Notes under the pieces: model-generated
Told to the model about the DNA's origin: nothing
Seen by the model: the letters and a program-made list of their open reading frames with translations, nothing else
The model's database searches: none
In this document: positions 42,267-51,597 of the stretch, in pieces
How the letters are laid out: the number at the start of each line of letters is the position of its first letter
How positions within the stretch are numbered: the first letter of the stretch is position 1
Made by a program: the position numbers and the translations under genes
Source: Longimicrobiales bacterium
GTDB lineage: Bacteria; Gemmatimonadota; Gemmatimonadetes; Longimicrobiales; Gaopeijiaceae
DNA length: 64,000 nucleotides
NCBI GenBank assembly: GCA_028823235.1
Contig: JAPKBW010000011.1
Span: forward strand, 1 to 64,000
Direction: 5' to 3'

Positions 42267-43679
42267 TCATCCCGTCGGCAGGGCCGCGTAAGGCGACGAA
42301 AGGGAGAAATCTCCGGTACTGTCACCGAAGCCCTCGAGGTCGTCGAGTCCAAGTTTGTGCATGAGGCTCAGCATTACGTTCGCCATTGGGGTGCCGTCAG
42401 GAGCCTTCAAATGAACGTTTCCATCCAGTTGACCGTTGGCTCCACCTAATACGACAAATGGGCACCTCCGATGGTTGTGGAGATTGCCGTCGGCCATCGG
42501 TGACCCGAAAACAATCATCGTCTTGTCGAGCATTGTGCCATCACCTTCCTCAAGACTTTGCAATTTTTCAAGGAAATAAGGAAGCATACTGACGTGGTAC
42601 TCGTTGATCTTGTGGAAATCGAGAATCGCCTCTTCTCTTCCCCCGTGATGGGACGCCGGGTGAAAGGCACGATCCGTCCCACTTTCCGGATAAACACGGC
42701 CGGAGGCATCGCGTCCGATCTTGAAGCTGAACACGCGCGTCATATTGGATGTGAATGCCAGCGCCTGAAGGTCAAACATCAGGCGCATGTGCTCTTCGAA
42801 AGAGTCGGGCACACCTGCCGGAGCTCCTGGGAGCGCGCGTTCTTCACCTGTGTTGTTCCGAGCCTCAACCGCCTGGATGCGCCGCTCGATCTCTCGGACA
42901 TTGTCCAAGTAGCGCTCCAGTCGGACGGCATCATTCGGGCCCAGCTCACGCTTCAGATAAGCGATCTCGCCTGTGATCCAGTCGAGGATACTGCTGTTGG
43001 TGCGCCGGCGGCGCGCTCGGTCGGCTTCGCTGCTGCCCGCCCCGAAAAGCATGTTGAAAACGATGCGTGGATCGCGAATCATCGGCAGCGGCTGGTCCGG
43101 TGACGCCCAACTGATGGTGTCCGTGTACACGCACGAGTACCCGTACGCGCACCCTCCGGACTGATCGACCGGTTCGATGCAAAGCTGCATGGACGGAATC
43201 GGCGTATCCTGCCCAAAGCGGCCGGCATAGATCTGATCCATCGAGGTGCCGGCAAAAACATCGGAGCCTCGTGTCTGCTTCGGATGAGACTGGGTCAGGA
43301 ATACGGCACTCGAACGGAAATGGTCACCGCCGATCTCGTGCGCTTCAAAGGCCTCAGCCATCCGCACGTCGGTGTTGCTGACGATCGTGAGGTGGTCCCG
43401 CCAAGATTCAAGAGGCCGAAGCGCACTCGTCGTGAGGTCGAAATGACGACCGGCCTCAGCCGGGTTCCAGAGGTTCTGAGACGCGCCCCAGTCGCTGCAT
43501 CCGGCCGTGCCGTGGACGAGTTCAATCGCCACCACCCGAGTTGGGTCGTCAGCCGCAGCAGCGGCGCCCGAGAGACGGCCCGCGGGAACCATTGCATCAA
43601 GGAAAGGGAGCGCAACCGATGCGCCCACCCCCTTGAGGAAGGTCCGGCGTTCCAGATGTGAGCCTGAGATGTATGGCAT
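42267..43679 (-). CDS. Tat-exported DUF1552 protein, module C
   Basis: 470 residues from ATG 43679 (MPYISGSHLERRTFLKG). ERRTFLKG is the best match of the three copies to the twin-arginine consensus. The conserved blocks of copies A and B recur: VAIELVHGTAGCSDWGAS, VSNTDVRMAEAFEAHEIGG, FHPASHHGGREEAILDF and GNLHNHRRCPFVVLG. It is not followed by an ankyrin gene; the next gene is the module B cytochrome-like gene. Start 43679 agrees with the aligned starts of the other copies, and 43706 would add nine residues. Confidence 0.9.
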   Translation of the reverse strand: MPYISGSHLERRTFLKGVGASVALPFLDAMVPAGRLSGAAAAADDPTRVVAIELVHGTAGCSDWGASQNLWNPAEAGRHFDLTTSALRPLESWRDHLTIVSNTDVRMAEAFEAHEIGGDHFRSSAVFLTQSHPKQTRGSDVFAGTSMDQIYAGRFGQDTPIPSMQLCIEPVDQSGGCAYGYSCVYTDTISWASPDQPLPMIRDPRIVFNMLFGAGSSEADRARRRRTNSSILDWITGEIAYLKRELGPNDAVRLERYLDNVREIERRIQAVEARNNTGEERALPGAPAGVPDSFEEHMRLMFDLQALAFTSNMTRVFSFKIGRDASGRVYPESGTDRAFHPASHHGGREEAILDFHKINEYHVSMLPYFLEKLQSLEEGDGTMLDKTMIVFGSPMADGNLHNHRRCPFVVLGGANGQLDGNVHLKAPDGTPMANVMLSLMHKLGLDDLEGFGDSTGDFSLSSPYAALPTG

Positions 43680-43712
43680 GGTCGTTTCCCGCGGCCGAAG
43701 CCGCACAGTGTG

Positions 43713-46154
43713 CTAGTTGTTGTATCCCGTTGCGACACCAGAGGTTTCGGAGATTGCCTCCGTCGATCGCTGCATCAGAAATGCGTCACTCAATACCACG
43801 CCGGTCACAAAGGTCGACATCCGGTATCCATCCTGTGCGGCGTCACGCTCAATGGCGCGAATCGTCGGCTGATCGAAGTACTCCACTCTACGCCCGAGGC
43901 CATAAGCCATGAGGTTCTGCGTGAAGGTCCGAACAAGGGGTGCCGGCCGACGCATGAGTGCCTCCACAAGCGCTGCTGGCGAGTCGATGGGAGTGCCGTC
44001 GTAAAGTTCCCCCCGAGTGTCGATTGGCGCTCCGTTCTCACGAATCCGATACCGCCCTGTCACGTCGTAGCTATCCAGCGCGAGGCCGATCGGGTCGATG
44101 AAGCGGTGACAGGAATTGCACGTCGGGTTGGCTCGGTGTGCCTCCATCCGCTCACGCGTAGAGAGAGCCCGCCCATTTTCGGCCCGGTCCGTTTCCTCGA
44201 GATCCGGCACACCCGGAGGCGGTGGTGGTGGTGGCGTCCCCATCAGCACTTCCATGACCCACTTCCCGCGAAGAACCGGTGATGTGCGGTCTCCGTGGGA
44301 GGTGAGCGTCAGCACACTTCCGTGCCCGAGGAGACCCTGACGGTCAGCGGCGCCATATTCCACTCGGCGGAACTCATCACCGAGAACACCGGGAATCCCG
44401 TAGTGCCGTGCCAGGCGCTCATTCAGATAAGTGTAGTCGGCGGTGAACAAGTCGAGGACGCTTCGGTCCTCCCTCACGAGGCTGGTAAAGAAGAGTTCCG
44501 TCTCGCGACGCATCGCGTCGGCGAGCTGCTGATCGAAATCAGGGAACCAGTACGTATCGGGGTGGACCTTGTCGAGATCCTGGAGCCTGAGCCATTGAGC
44601 CGCGAATCTCGTCCCGAGCGCCTCCGCCCGAGAATCGCTGAGCATGCGGCGTATCTCTGCGGTCAGCACATCCCTGTCGGACAGATTCCCGGACTCCGCG
44701 ATTTCTCTAAGTCGGTCGTCGGGAGGGACGCCCCACAGGAAGAACGAAAGTCTCGACGCCAGCGCGTGATCGCTGATCGCATACGTCTCGGAGGTCTCTC
44801 CCGCCGATGCGCCCTCGAACCGGAAGACGAAGTGCGGGCTCGCAAGAATGGCCTGGAGCGCCGTACGGACCCCGACCTCGAACCCACCCTCGGTAGTCCC
44901 CTCCTCGTAAAACCTCATGAGGCCGTCTAGGTCCCGTGCTTGGAGCGGACGTCGGTATGCGGTCCCCGCGAGGTCCGCGACGATCGCACGGGCACAGGGT
45001 TCTTCCTCGCCCTGGGTTGTCGGGCGGCATGTGAAGATGCGGTCTCGAACCGAGTGGTCCGAGATGCCGGTCACCCGATACGGCCCGGCCACGACCAGGT
45101 CCCGCAAATGCGGAAGGAGCGTGAGTCCGTACCCGCCCATTCCGGTATGCCTGTCCGCTATCGACCAGTCGTGGGGTGACATGAGGTCGTCCACCGGTCC
45201 CTCTGACGTCGCCAGAAAGGCCGCGGTGACCCGGCGTGGTCCCGCACGTACAGCCAACGCCTCGGTACGCATGGTGATTCCCCATGGGTCCGAGTAGCTC
45301 AACCAGGAATCGACATCGATCAGAGCCATGGGCTCACCATCGATCGAAATCTCGACTTTCTCGCCGCGCGCGAGCTGGCCGGCGAAGCCATCCCCTGTGG
45401 TGGTGTGCTCGAAAATGATCGAGAACACGTATTCCCCATCTGCCGGGAAGTTGTGGACGACCGAGGCGCCGCCACGTGTCCCAAACGGGGCCCCCGCGAC
45501 CCTCTCAATCTGAGAGCTGTAGCCCGAAACGCTGTAGGTCCTGTCGCGTGGCGCAGCGTCCATATCACCAACTGCGAGACGACTGATCTCGGCAGCGGCC
45601 CCCAGATAGGCGTCCAGGAGCGTCGGGGACAGCATCTGCACATCGGCAATGTTGTCGAAATTCTCACTCTTCGTATCGAGCGGTAGGTAGGCGCCGGCAT
45701 CGATCTCCAGACCGAGAAGATCATGAATGGATCGAGCGTATTCAGCGCGATTCAATCTCTGGAACGTTCGTCCACCCGGGTCGGGTGCGGCTGATGCAGC
45801 CTCGTCGATTCGAGCCTCGAGTCTCTGGACCAGAGCCTGTAACGAGTCGCCTGCGGGACGGGTGGCGCCAGGCGGCGGCATCATGCCGGCCCGGAGCTTG
45901 ACGATCATCTTCTCGGTCGTCGACGCCTGCAGATGCGGTGCCGATGGGTCGTAGGCCTCAAGCGATAGATTCCCCCTGAGGCGGCGGTCACTGTGACAGC
46001 GAACGCAGTACTGCTCGATGAGGGCCTCGTCTGTCCGGGTCGCAGCAACGGCGTCTACCCGGACCGGTGCTTGAGGTCTCGAATCGGGCACAGGACGACC
46101 GCCGAGTACGAGCAACGCACCTGCCGCTGCCAGAGTCGTCGCGAGCGTCTTCAA
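43713..46154 (-). CDS. DUF1592-type multidomain cytochrome-like protein, module C
   Basis: 813 residues and first gene of the five-gene operon running down to 36438. A signal peptide (TLAAAGALLVLGGR) is followed by IEQYCVRCHSDRRLRGN, AGMMPPPGATRP, DUF1587 (FQRLNRAEYARSIHDLLGL), DUF1592 (FEVGVRTALQAILASPHF), DUF1588 (GLLGHGSVLTLTSHGDRTSP plus seven Pro), CNSCHRFIDPIGLALDSYD and the DUF1585 tail. The two CxxCH motifs predict a periplasmic diheme-type protein. It diverges from the amidohydrolase gene; the 183 bases between should hold the operon promoter. Confidence 0.9.
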   Translation of the reverse strand: MKTLATTLAAAGALLVLGGRPVPDSRPQAPVRVDAVAATRTDEALIEQYCVRCHSDRRLRGNLSLEAYDPSAPHLQASTTEKMIVKLRAGMMPPPGATRPAGDSLQALVQRLEARIDEAASAAPDPGGRTFQRLNRAEYARSIHDLLGLEIDAGAYLPLDTKSENFDNIADVQMLSPTLLDAYLGAAAEISRLAVGDMDAAPRDRTYSVSGYSSQIERVAGAPFGTRGGASVVHNFPADGEYVFSIIFEHTTTGDGFAGQLARGEKVEISIDGEPMALIDVDSWLSYSDPWGITMRTEALAVRAGPRRVTAAFLATSEGPVDDLMSPHDWSIADRHTGMGGYGLTLLPHLRDLVVAGPYRVTGISDHSVRDRIFTCRPTTQGEEEPCARAIVADLAGTAYRRPLQARDLDGLMRFYEEGTTEGGFEVGVRTALQAILASPHFVFRFEGASAGETSETYAISDHALASRLSFFLWGVPPDDRLREIAESGNLSDRDVLTAEIRRMLSDSRAEALGTRFAAQWLRLQDLDKVHPDTYWFPDFDQQLADAMRRETELFFTSLVREDRSVLDLFTADYTYLNERLARHYGIPGVLGDEFRRVEYGAADRQGLLGHGSVLTLTSHGDRTSPVLRGKWVMEVLMGTPPPPPPPGVPDLEETDRAENGRALSTRERMEAHRANPTCNSCHRFIDPIGLALDSYDVTGRYRIRENGAPIDTRGELYDGTPIDSPAALVEALMRRPAPLVRTFTQNLMAYGLGRRVEYFDQPTIRAIERDAAQDGYRMSTFVTGVVLSDAFLMQRSTEAISETSGVATGYNN

Positions 46155-46337
46155 GTCGATGGGGCCTCAATTGAAATACCGATCGCGTCACACGACCGAG
46201 GTAGTTGCGGAAACCCTCTGACGGCAAGGTCTTTCGGACAATCCGTCCATTAGAATAGTACGGTTCAGATCCCAGACGGGCCAGCAGTCCGTGTGCAGAT
46301 TTTTTGCGAGTAATCGGACCGAGCCGTACCCTCCGGG

Positions 46338-47603
46338 ATGAATCAGAAAAGTCTTTGGTACCCGACCCTGCTCGTCGCCATCTGCGCCAGCTGTGGGCCA
46401 GCTGAGCCGACCGTTCCGACCACCGCGTTTACAGGCGCTACCGTCTGGGACGGGACGGGGTCAGATCCGGTGGCCAACGCGACCATTGTTGTTCAGGAGG
46501 GCCGGGTCCTCTCGGTGACGCCTGGTGGCGCTGCTCCGGCCGGTGCAACGGTCGTCAATCTCGGCGGACGCTACGTCACGCCCGGATTCATCAACGTGCA
46601 CGGACATGTCAGCGGTATCTGGGCCCCCGAGGGGACCACCGGTGAGATGGCCACGGTCCGTGCCGACCTCGATCTCTTCGCCCGTTACGGGATTACGACG
46701 GTCAACAGCCTAGGAGACGAGGGTCCCGTACTCGCTGCTCGCAACGCGTCAACGCCCCTCGACGCGCGCGCTCGACTGTTCGCCTCAGGGCCCGTGATCA
46801 CCGATATCGACGCAGACGCGGCCCGAGCGACTGCCCTGGCGATTGCCGATGCCGGTGTCGACTGGCTCAAACTGAGGGTCGACGACAACCTCGGGACCAG
46901 CGAGAAGATGCCCTGGACGGCGGTCGAAGCCGTATTGAACGTCGCAAACGAGCGGGGGCTCCGACTGGCCACACATCTCTTCTATCTCGAAGACGCCAAA
47001 CGACTTCTCGAGATGGGAACGGGCATGGTGGCCCACTCGGTCCGGGACACCGCGGTGGACGAGGCCTTTCTGTCTCAACTCGGCGAGTCCGGCGTGTGCT
47101 ATGTCCCCACGCTGACCCGCGAGGTGAGCACCTTCGTGTACGGGGACCGTCCCGAATTTTTCGATGACCCGTTCTTCACCAAACACGCCCATGCCGGGCA
47201 ACTGGCTCGCGTCTCTGACCCCGAGTTTATGGCCCGAACCGCAGCAAGCCCCACTGCTGCCGGTTATCGCACAGCACTATTCCAGGCGATGGCCAACGTG
47301 AAAACGGTGTCAGACGCTGGATTGCCCGTGGGGATGGGGACAGACGCTGGCCCCGCCGGACGTTTCCCCGGCTACTTCGAGCACATGGAGCTCTGGATGA
47401 TGGTCGACGCCGGCATGACCCCGGAGGAGGTGCTCCTCAGTGCCACGTCCGTTGCCGCGTCATGTCTCGCTGAAGACGACATCGGCACCCTCGAAGCTGG
47501 CAACTGGGCCGACTTCATCGTGTTCGAAGATGACCCGTTAGCCGATATCTTGGCGACTCGCAGCCTCGAGTCCGTCTACATCGCCGGTGGGATCGTTCGC
47601 TAG
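46338..47603 (+). CDS. Amidohydrolase-family lipoprotein
   Basis: 421 residues. The lipobox is ICASC (Cys near residue 19). The TIM-barrel amidohydrolase motifs appear in order: GFINVHGHV (HxH, near residue 90), a WLKLRVDD Lys, LATHLFYL, MVAHSVRD and GMGTDAGPAG (the late Asp), with the terminal GTLEAGNWADFIVF small beta domain. This is the imidazolonepropionase/prolidase-like group, acting on cyclic amides or dipeptides, here in the periplasm. The actual substrate is unknown. It is divergently transcribed from the DUF1592 C operon. Confidence 0.88.
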   Translation: MNQKSLWYPTLLVAICASCGPAEPTVPTTAFTGATVWDGTGSDPVANATIVVQEGRVLSVTPGGAAPAGATVVNLGGRYVTPGFINVHGHVSGIWAPEGTTGEMATVRADLDLFARYGITTVNSLGDEGPVLAARNASTPLDARARLFASGPVITDIDADAARATALAIADAGVDWLKLRVDDNLGTSEKMPWTAVEAVLNVANERGLRLATHLFYLEDAKRLLEMGTGMVAHSVRDTAVDEAFLSQLGESGVCYVPTLTREVSTFVYGDRPEFFDDPFFTKHAHAGQLARVSDPEFMARTAASPTAAGYRTALFQAMANVKTVSDAGLPVGMGTDAGPAGRFPGYFEHMELWMMVDAGMTPEEVLLSATSVAASCLAEDDIGTLEAGNWADFIVFEDDPLADILATRSLESVYIAGGIVR

Positions 47604-47787
47604 TCAGGCACCCGGCATGGAATAGCGTTCGAGGAAATTGAGGTCGAATCCGTCGAACGAGACCACGTGAACGGACTGTGGGGTTCAGACTAGACCCGGA
47701 GATAGGGAAACTTGTGGGAAGGGTTGCCGTGGCGCCAAACTCTCCACAAAGCGGATCTTCGCGGTCCGTGAATTTCAGGACAACCGT

Positions 47788-48468
47788 GTGCAGCCCACCC
47801 AACCCCACCTCCGCGGAGAAGTCCCCCTGAATCGCTACGTCACCGAGCTCATCGGAACGTTTTTTCTCGTCTTCACCATCGGCATGGTAGGTACTGCCGG
47901 TTCTCCCATGGCGCCCCTCGCGATCAGCGCAGTCCTGATAGCGCTCGTATACATGGGCGGCCATGTCTCCGGGGCTCACTACAATCCCGCCGTCACGATC
48001 GCCATATACCTGCGCGGCGCGATGGAGAAGTCTGACATCGCTCCCTACATCGGTGCACAGCTGATCGGAGCAGCGCTCGCGGCGACCGCTGTGCCCAGGA
48101 TCACAGGCCAGATGTTCGCGCCCACACCGGGGGTCGATGGCATAGCCGGCCCATTGCTAGCTGAGATCCTGGCGACCTTCGCTCTCGCCCTAGTCATCCT
48201 GAACGTCGCCACAGCCAAGGCGACCGAAGGTAATTCGTACTACGGCCTCGCGATCGGATTTACCGTCATGGCCTTCGCCTTCTCGGTCGGCGATGTGTCC
48301 GGGGGGGCGTTCAACCCGGCGGTTGGCACAGGATTGATCATCGTGGATGCACTGATAGGTGGCGGCACCTTCGATGACCTCTGGCTCTACTGGGTCGGCC
48401 CGATTCTCGGAGCGGTCGCGGCAGTCCCGGTCTTCCGGATGCAGAACCCGGATAGTGGCGAGGGTTGA
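47788..48468 (+). CDS. MIP-family channel (aquaporin)
   Basis: 226 residues from GTG 47788; a slightly later start is possible. Six membrane helices with two NPA boxes in their half-helices: SGAHYNPAVT and SGGAFNPAVG. The first helix begins VTELIGTFFLVFTIGMVG, as in AqpZ-like water channels. It is more likely a water than a glycerol channel because the Asp after the second NPA, typical of glycerol facilitators, is absent (NPAVG). The 184 bases upstream hold nothing recognisable. A very strong terminator follows at 48479-48520. Confidence 0.92.
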   Translation: MQPTQPHLRGEVPLNRYVTELIGTFFLVFTIGMVGTAGSPMAPLAISAVLIALVYMGGHVSGAHYNPAVTIAIYLRGAMEKSDIAPYIGAQLIGAALAATAVPRITGQMFAPTPGVDGIAGPLLAEILATFALALVILNVATAKATEGNSYYGLAIGFTVMAFAFSVGDVSGGAFNPAVGTGLIIVDALIGGGTFDDLWLYWVGPILGAVAAVPVFRMQNPDSGEG

Positions 48469-48478
48469 TCCTGCTTAG

Positions 48479-48520
48479 GCAAAAGCCCCTCGTCCGCTTC
48501 GGCGGGCGAGGGGCTTTTGC
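48479..48520. terminator. Strong bidirectional terminator
   Basis: GCAAAAGCCCCTCGTCCGC (48479-48497), loop TTCG, GCGGGCGAGGGGCTTTTGC (48502-48520): 19 pairs, perfect, with A/T runs on both arms. It separates the aquaporin gene from the convergent symporter gene. Confidence 0.95.
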
Positions 48521-48586
48521 ATTGCAGTCCAGATCCACTTCGTCCGAGAAACAACACATGCTGCCGAGAAGCGATCCTTCCGGCGC

Positions 48587-50290
48587 CTAGAGGTTAAGCT
48601 CGTCTGCTTCCGCTGCTCCACGCGGCACCCGAATCAGGTCAACCAAGGCTTGAACGGACGGAGGAGGAGGAGGAGTGAAGCGGGACACCACGATCGTGAT
48701 CGCGAAGTTCAGCAGCATGCCGACTGTTCCGATTCCCTCGGGGCTGATTCCGAACCACCAGTGCTCCGCGGTATTCAGCTCCGGGCTCACGAACTTGAAG
48801 TAGGAGATGTAGGCCGCAGTGAAGGTGATTCCTGTGATCATTCCAAGGATGGCACCCTCTCTCGTCGTTCGTTTCGAGAAAATGCCCAGGATGATGGCCG
48901 GGAAGAACGAGGACGCCGCGAGCCCGAAGGCGAACGCCACGACCTGTGCTACGAAGCCGGGCGGATTGATCCCGAAATAGCCCGCCACCAAAACCGCAAA
49001 CCCCGCGGCAACCCGTGCCGCAATGAGCTCATTCTTCTCCGAAATTTCCGGCATGAGACTTCGTTTGAGCAGGTCGTGACTGACCGCTGACGAGATAACC
49101 AGCAGGAGTCCCGCTGCCGTCGACAGTGCAGCCGCGAGCCCTCCTGCTGCGACCAGCCCGATCACCCAACCTGGGAGGTTCGCGATCTCGGGATTCGCGA
49201 GCACCATGATGTCATTGTCGACGGTGAGCTCGTTCGTCATCGGCGAGTCCGGACCGACGAACTGAATGCGTCCGTCACCATTCACGTCATTGAAGCTGAC
49301 GAGACCGGTATCCTCCCACGTGGTGAACCACTCAGGCACCTCCGAGTACGGCACGTCCTGAACGCTGTTGATCAGATTTGTGCGAGCAAAAACAGCCACG
49401 GCTGGGGCGGTCGTGTACAGCAGCGAAATGAAGAGAAGCGCCCAGCCCACCGAGATCCGAGCGTCTCTGACACGCGGAACGGTGTAGAACCGGATGATGA
49501 CGTGCGGAAGTCCCGCCGTCCCGACCATGAGCGCCGCGGTTATGAAGAACACATCAAGCGTGGACTTAGTCCCACTCGTATAGGGCGCGAAGCCCAACTC
49601 CGCGTGAAGTCCGTTCAGACGCTCGAGAAGCGCGATGCCGGACGCCTGGTCCACACCACCCAGTCCCAACTGAGGGATCGGGTTTCCTGTAATCATGATC
49701 GAGAGAAATATCGCTGGCACCATATACGCGAAGATGAGCACGCAGTACTGCGCGACCTGCGTATAGGTGATGCCCTTCATGCCGCCGATCACGGCGTAGA
49801 AGAAGACGATCGCCATGCCGATGCCCACGCCCACATTCACGTCGACTTCCAGGAAGCGGCTGAAAACGATACCGACGCCACGCATCTGACCTGCCACGTA
49901 CGTGAACGAGACGAAGATCGCGCAGATAACTGCGACGATCCGTGCTAGCTGCGAGTAGTACCGATCTCCCACGAAGTCCGGCACGGTGAAAGCTCCGAAC
50001 TTGCGCAGATAAGGCGCCAACAGGAGCGCGAGAAGGACGTAGCCTCCCGTCCACCCCATGAGATACACGGAGCCATCGTATCCCATAAACGAAATCAGGC
50101 CGGCCATCGAAATGAACGACGCCGCGCTCATCCAGTCCGCCGCGGTAGCCATGCCGTTGGCGAGTGGAGACACTCCTCCCCCCGCCACGTAGAAGTCCTT
50201 GGTAGTAGACGCACGGGACCAGATCGCGATCCCGATATAGAGGGCGAACGACGCCCCGACGAGCAGGAAGGTCCAGGCCTGAACGCTCAT
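48587..50290 (-). CDS. Sodium:solute symporter, ActP/acetate-permease type
   Basis: 567 residues with about 13 membrane helices of the SSS (LeuT-fold) family. ASTTKDFYVAGGGVSPLANGMATAADWMSAASF is the conserved helix 1-2 region of ActP-like monocarboxylate symporters (sodium site), quoted here only in outline. A soluble insertion near residues 320-370 (VSFNDVNGDGRIQF) is typical of the DUF4212-linked form. It starts within the last four bases of the DUF4212 gene. Expected to import a small carboxylate with sodium. Confidence 0.92.
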   Translation of the reverse strand: MSVQAWTFLLVGASFALYIGIAIWSRASTTKDFYVAGGGVSPLANGMATAADWMSAASFISMAGLISFMGYDGSVYLMGWTGGYVLLALLLAPYLRKFGAFTVPDFVGDRYYSQLARIVAVICAIFVSFTYVAGQMRGVGIVFSRFLEVDVNVGVGIGMAIVFFYAVIGGMKGITYTQVAQYCVLIFAYMVPAIFLSIMITGNPIPQLGLGGVDQASGIALLERLNGLHAELGFAPYTSGTKSTLDVFFITAALMVGTAGLPHVIIRFYTVPRVRDARISVGWALLFISLLYTTAPAVAVFARTNLINSVQDVPYSEVPEWFTTWEDTGLVSFNDVNGDGRIQFVGPDSPMTNELTVDNDIMVLANPEIANLPGWVIGLVAAGGLAAALSTAAGLLLVISSAVSHDLLKRSLMPEISEKNELIAARVAAGFAVLVAGYFGINPPGFVAQVVAFAFGLAASSFFPAIILGIFSKRTTREGAILGMITGITFTAAYISYFKFVSPELNTAEHWWFGISPEGIGTVGMLLNFAITIVVSRFTPPPPPSVQALVDLIRVPRGAAEADELNL

Positions 50291-50619
50291 GACTCCGCCC
50301 CTTCATCCACATCGAACTCACGGTCGAGCCCGTTCATGAGCCGGACGTAGACAAAGATCAGAACGACGAAGGCGTAGATCGATCCCTGTTGCGCGAACCA
50401 GAAGCCGACCGGGTAGTGTGTTCCGGGAACCGTGAACGCGTTCAGCGCGTCTGCGAACAGGATGCCGAACCCGTAGGACACGAGGAACCAGGCGCCGAGA
50501 AGCCACCCCAGGTACTGGATATTCCGGCGCCAGTACTCCTTGTGGCGGGCGATTGTCGCAGGGTCAGTGACGGAGGGGTGCTCATTTGAGCCACCGCTCG
50601 TGCTGGTATGGTCGGCCAT
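50287..50619 (-). CDS. DUF4212 small subunit of a sodium:solute symporter
   Basis: 110 residues. After a polar N-terminus come HKEYWRRNIQYLGWLLGAW and two membrane helices (YLGWLLGAWFLVSYGFGILF and FAQQGSIYAFVVLIFVYV). This is the DUF4212 architecture, always encoded just before an ActP-like SSS transporter as here (ATGA overlap). It probably stabilises or modulates the transporter in the inner membrane. Confidence 0.93.
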   Translation of the reverse strand: MADHTSTSGGSNEHPSVTDPATIARHKEYWRRNIQYLGWLLGAWFLVSYGFGILFADALNAFTVPGTHYPVGFWFAQQGSIYAFVVLIFVYVRLMNGLDREFDVDEGAES

Positions 50620-50690
50620 GGGCCTCAGGGCGTGGGGGTCAGGCTGCTTGAGTCAGGCTAATCGGTCCGGCGGGTGGGGCCATCAGCGGG

Positions 50691-51587
50691 TCAGCTGTCT
50701 CCGCCCCATGGCTTCTTCTGAGGCCCACCGACCGGGCTCTGTGTCGTGGTGGGACGAGTCGCCTCGCGCGTTGCGAGATTGAACCGGTCCCCGGGCGCGA
50801 GAAAGTAGAATTTTCCGTCAGGACCAGTAGTCGACTGATTGTCATAAATCAGAGCGTAGGAGCGGCCGATGACCTGAAATCGATCGCCCTGTACTACGAT
50901 CGCGGTGTCCTCATCGAGTCCAATGCCAAGCAACTCCGGATGAGCTTCGATCACTTCGACCATGTCGAACTGTCGATTGCGGCGCAGCACGTGCTGGTCG
51001 ATACCCACATTGCGCAGATAACCAAATCCGCGCTCGTGATCGCCCATCATCACGGTGTTCGTTCGAGAGTCGCCACGCACGAGATAGGAACCCTGAATCG
51101 AAGCGCCGGCCGACGATCCGCCGATTACACCTCCTCGCTCAAGGACCTCACGAAAGGCCGTCTCGGATTTCGTTCCGCCATACGAGTCGACGAGACGCCA
51201 CTGTCTTCCGCCAAAAAAGAACACACCGCCGGCCGTCTTCAGGGGCTCGACGAAGGCATCGGTATCGGCTTCTGCTGGATCGATCGTGTGGAGCAGCGTC
51301 AGGTTCCGGGCGCCATGCTTACGCCACGCGTTCAGCCCCTGATAGAACTCGTCGTACTCCGCAGCACCGCCGGCTGTCGGAATCAGCACAATATGCGCGT
51401 CGGGGCCGCCCGCGAGTTCGATGAAGCGCTCGTAGATCTCGGCCGACTGCATCGCTCCGCCGACCACGACGAGTGAGCCATTTTCTGGCCCGACCTGTGG
51501 GGGTGGCGGTCCCTGTTGCTGGGCGGATACACCTGAACCCGCTGCGACACCAAAGGCACTCAGGACCATCAAGACCAGTTGCTTCAT
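50691..51587 (-). CDS. Secreted cyanophycinase-like S51 peptidase
   Basis: 298 residues from ATG 51587, set by a GAGGAGG ribosome site; the frame open to 51734 is not protein-like. A signal peptide (LMVLSAFGVAAGSGVSAQ) precedes an S51 domain: NGSLVVVGGAMQSAEIY, ARNLTLLHTIDPAEA and the nucleophile segment IGGSSAGASIQG. Later comes LGIGLDEDTAIVV. Secreted S51 enzymes of the CphE type hydrolyse cyanophycin or related beta-Asp peptides. It lies between two sodium symporters on the same strand, so uptake of its products is a reasonable guess. Confidence 0.85.
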   Translation of the reverse strand: MKQLVLMVLSAFGVAAGSGVSAQQQGPPPPQVGPENGSLVVVGGAMQSAEIYERFIELAGGPDAHIVLIPTAGGAAEYDEFYQGLNAWRKHGARNLTLLHTIDPAEADTDAFVEPLKTAGGVFFFGGRQWRLVDSYGGTKSETAFREVLERGGVIGGSSAGASIQGSYLVRGDSRTNTVMMGDHERGFGYLRNVGIDQHVLRRNRQFDMVEVIEAHPELLGIGLDEDTAIVVQGDRFQVIGRSYALIYDNQSTTGPDGKFYFLAPGDRFNLATREATRPTTTQSPVGGPQKKPWGGDS

Positions 51588-51597
51588 TCGAACCTCC

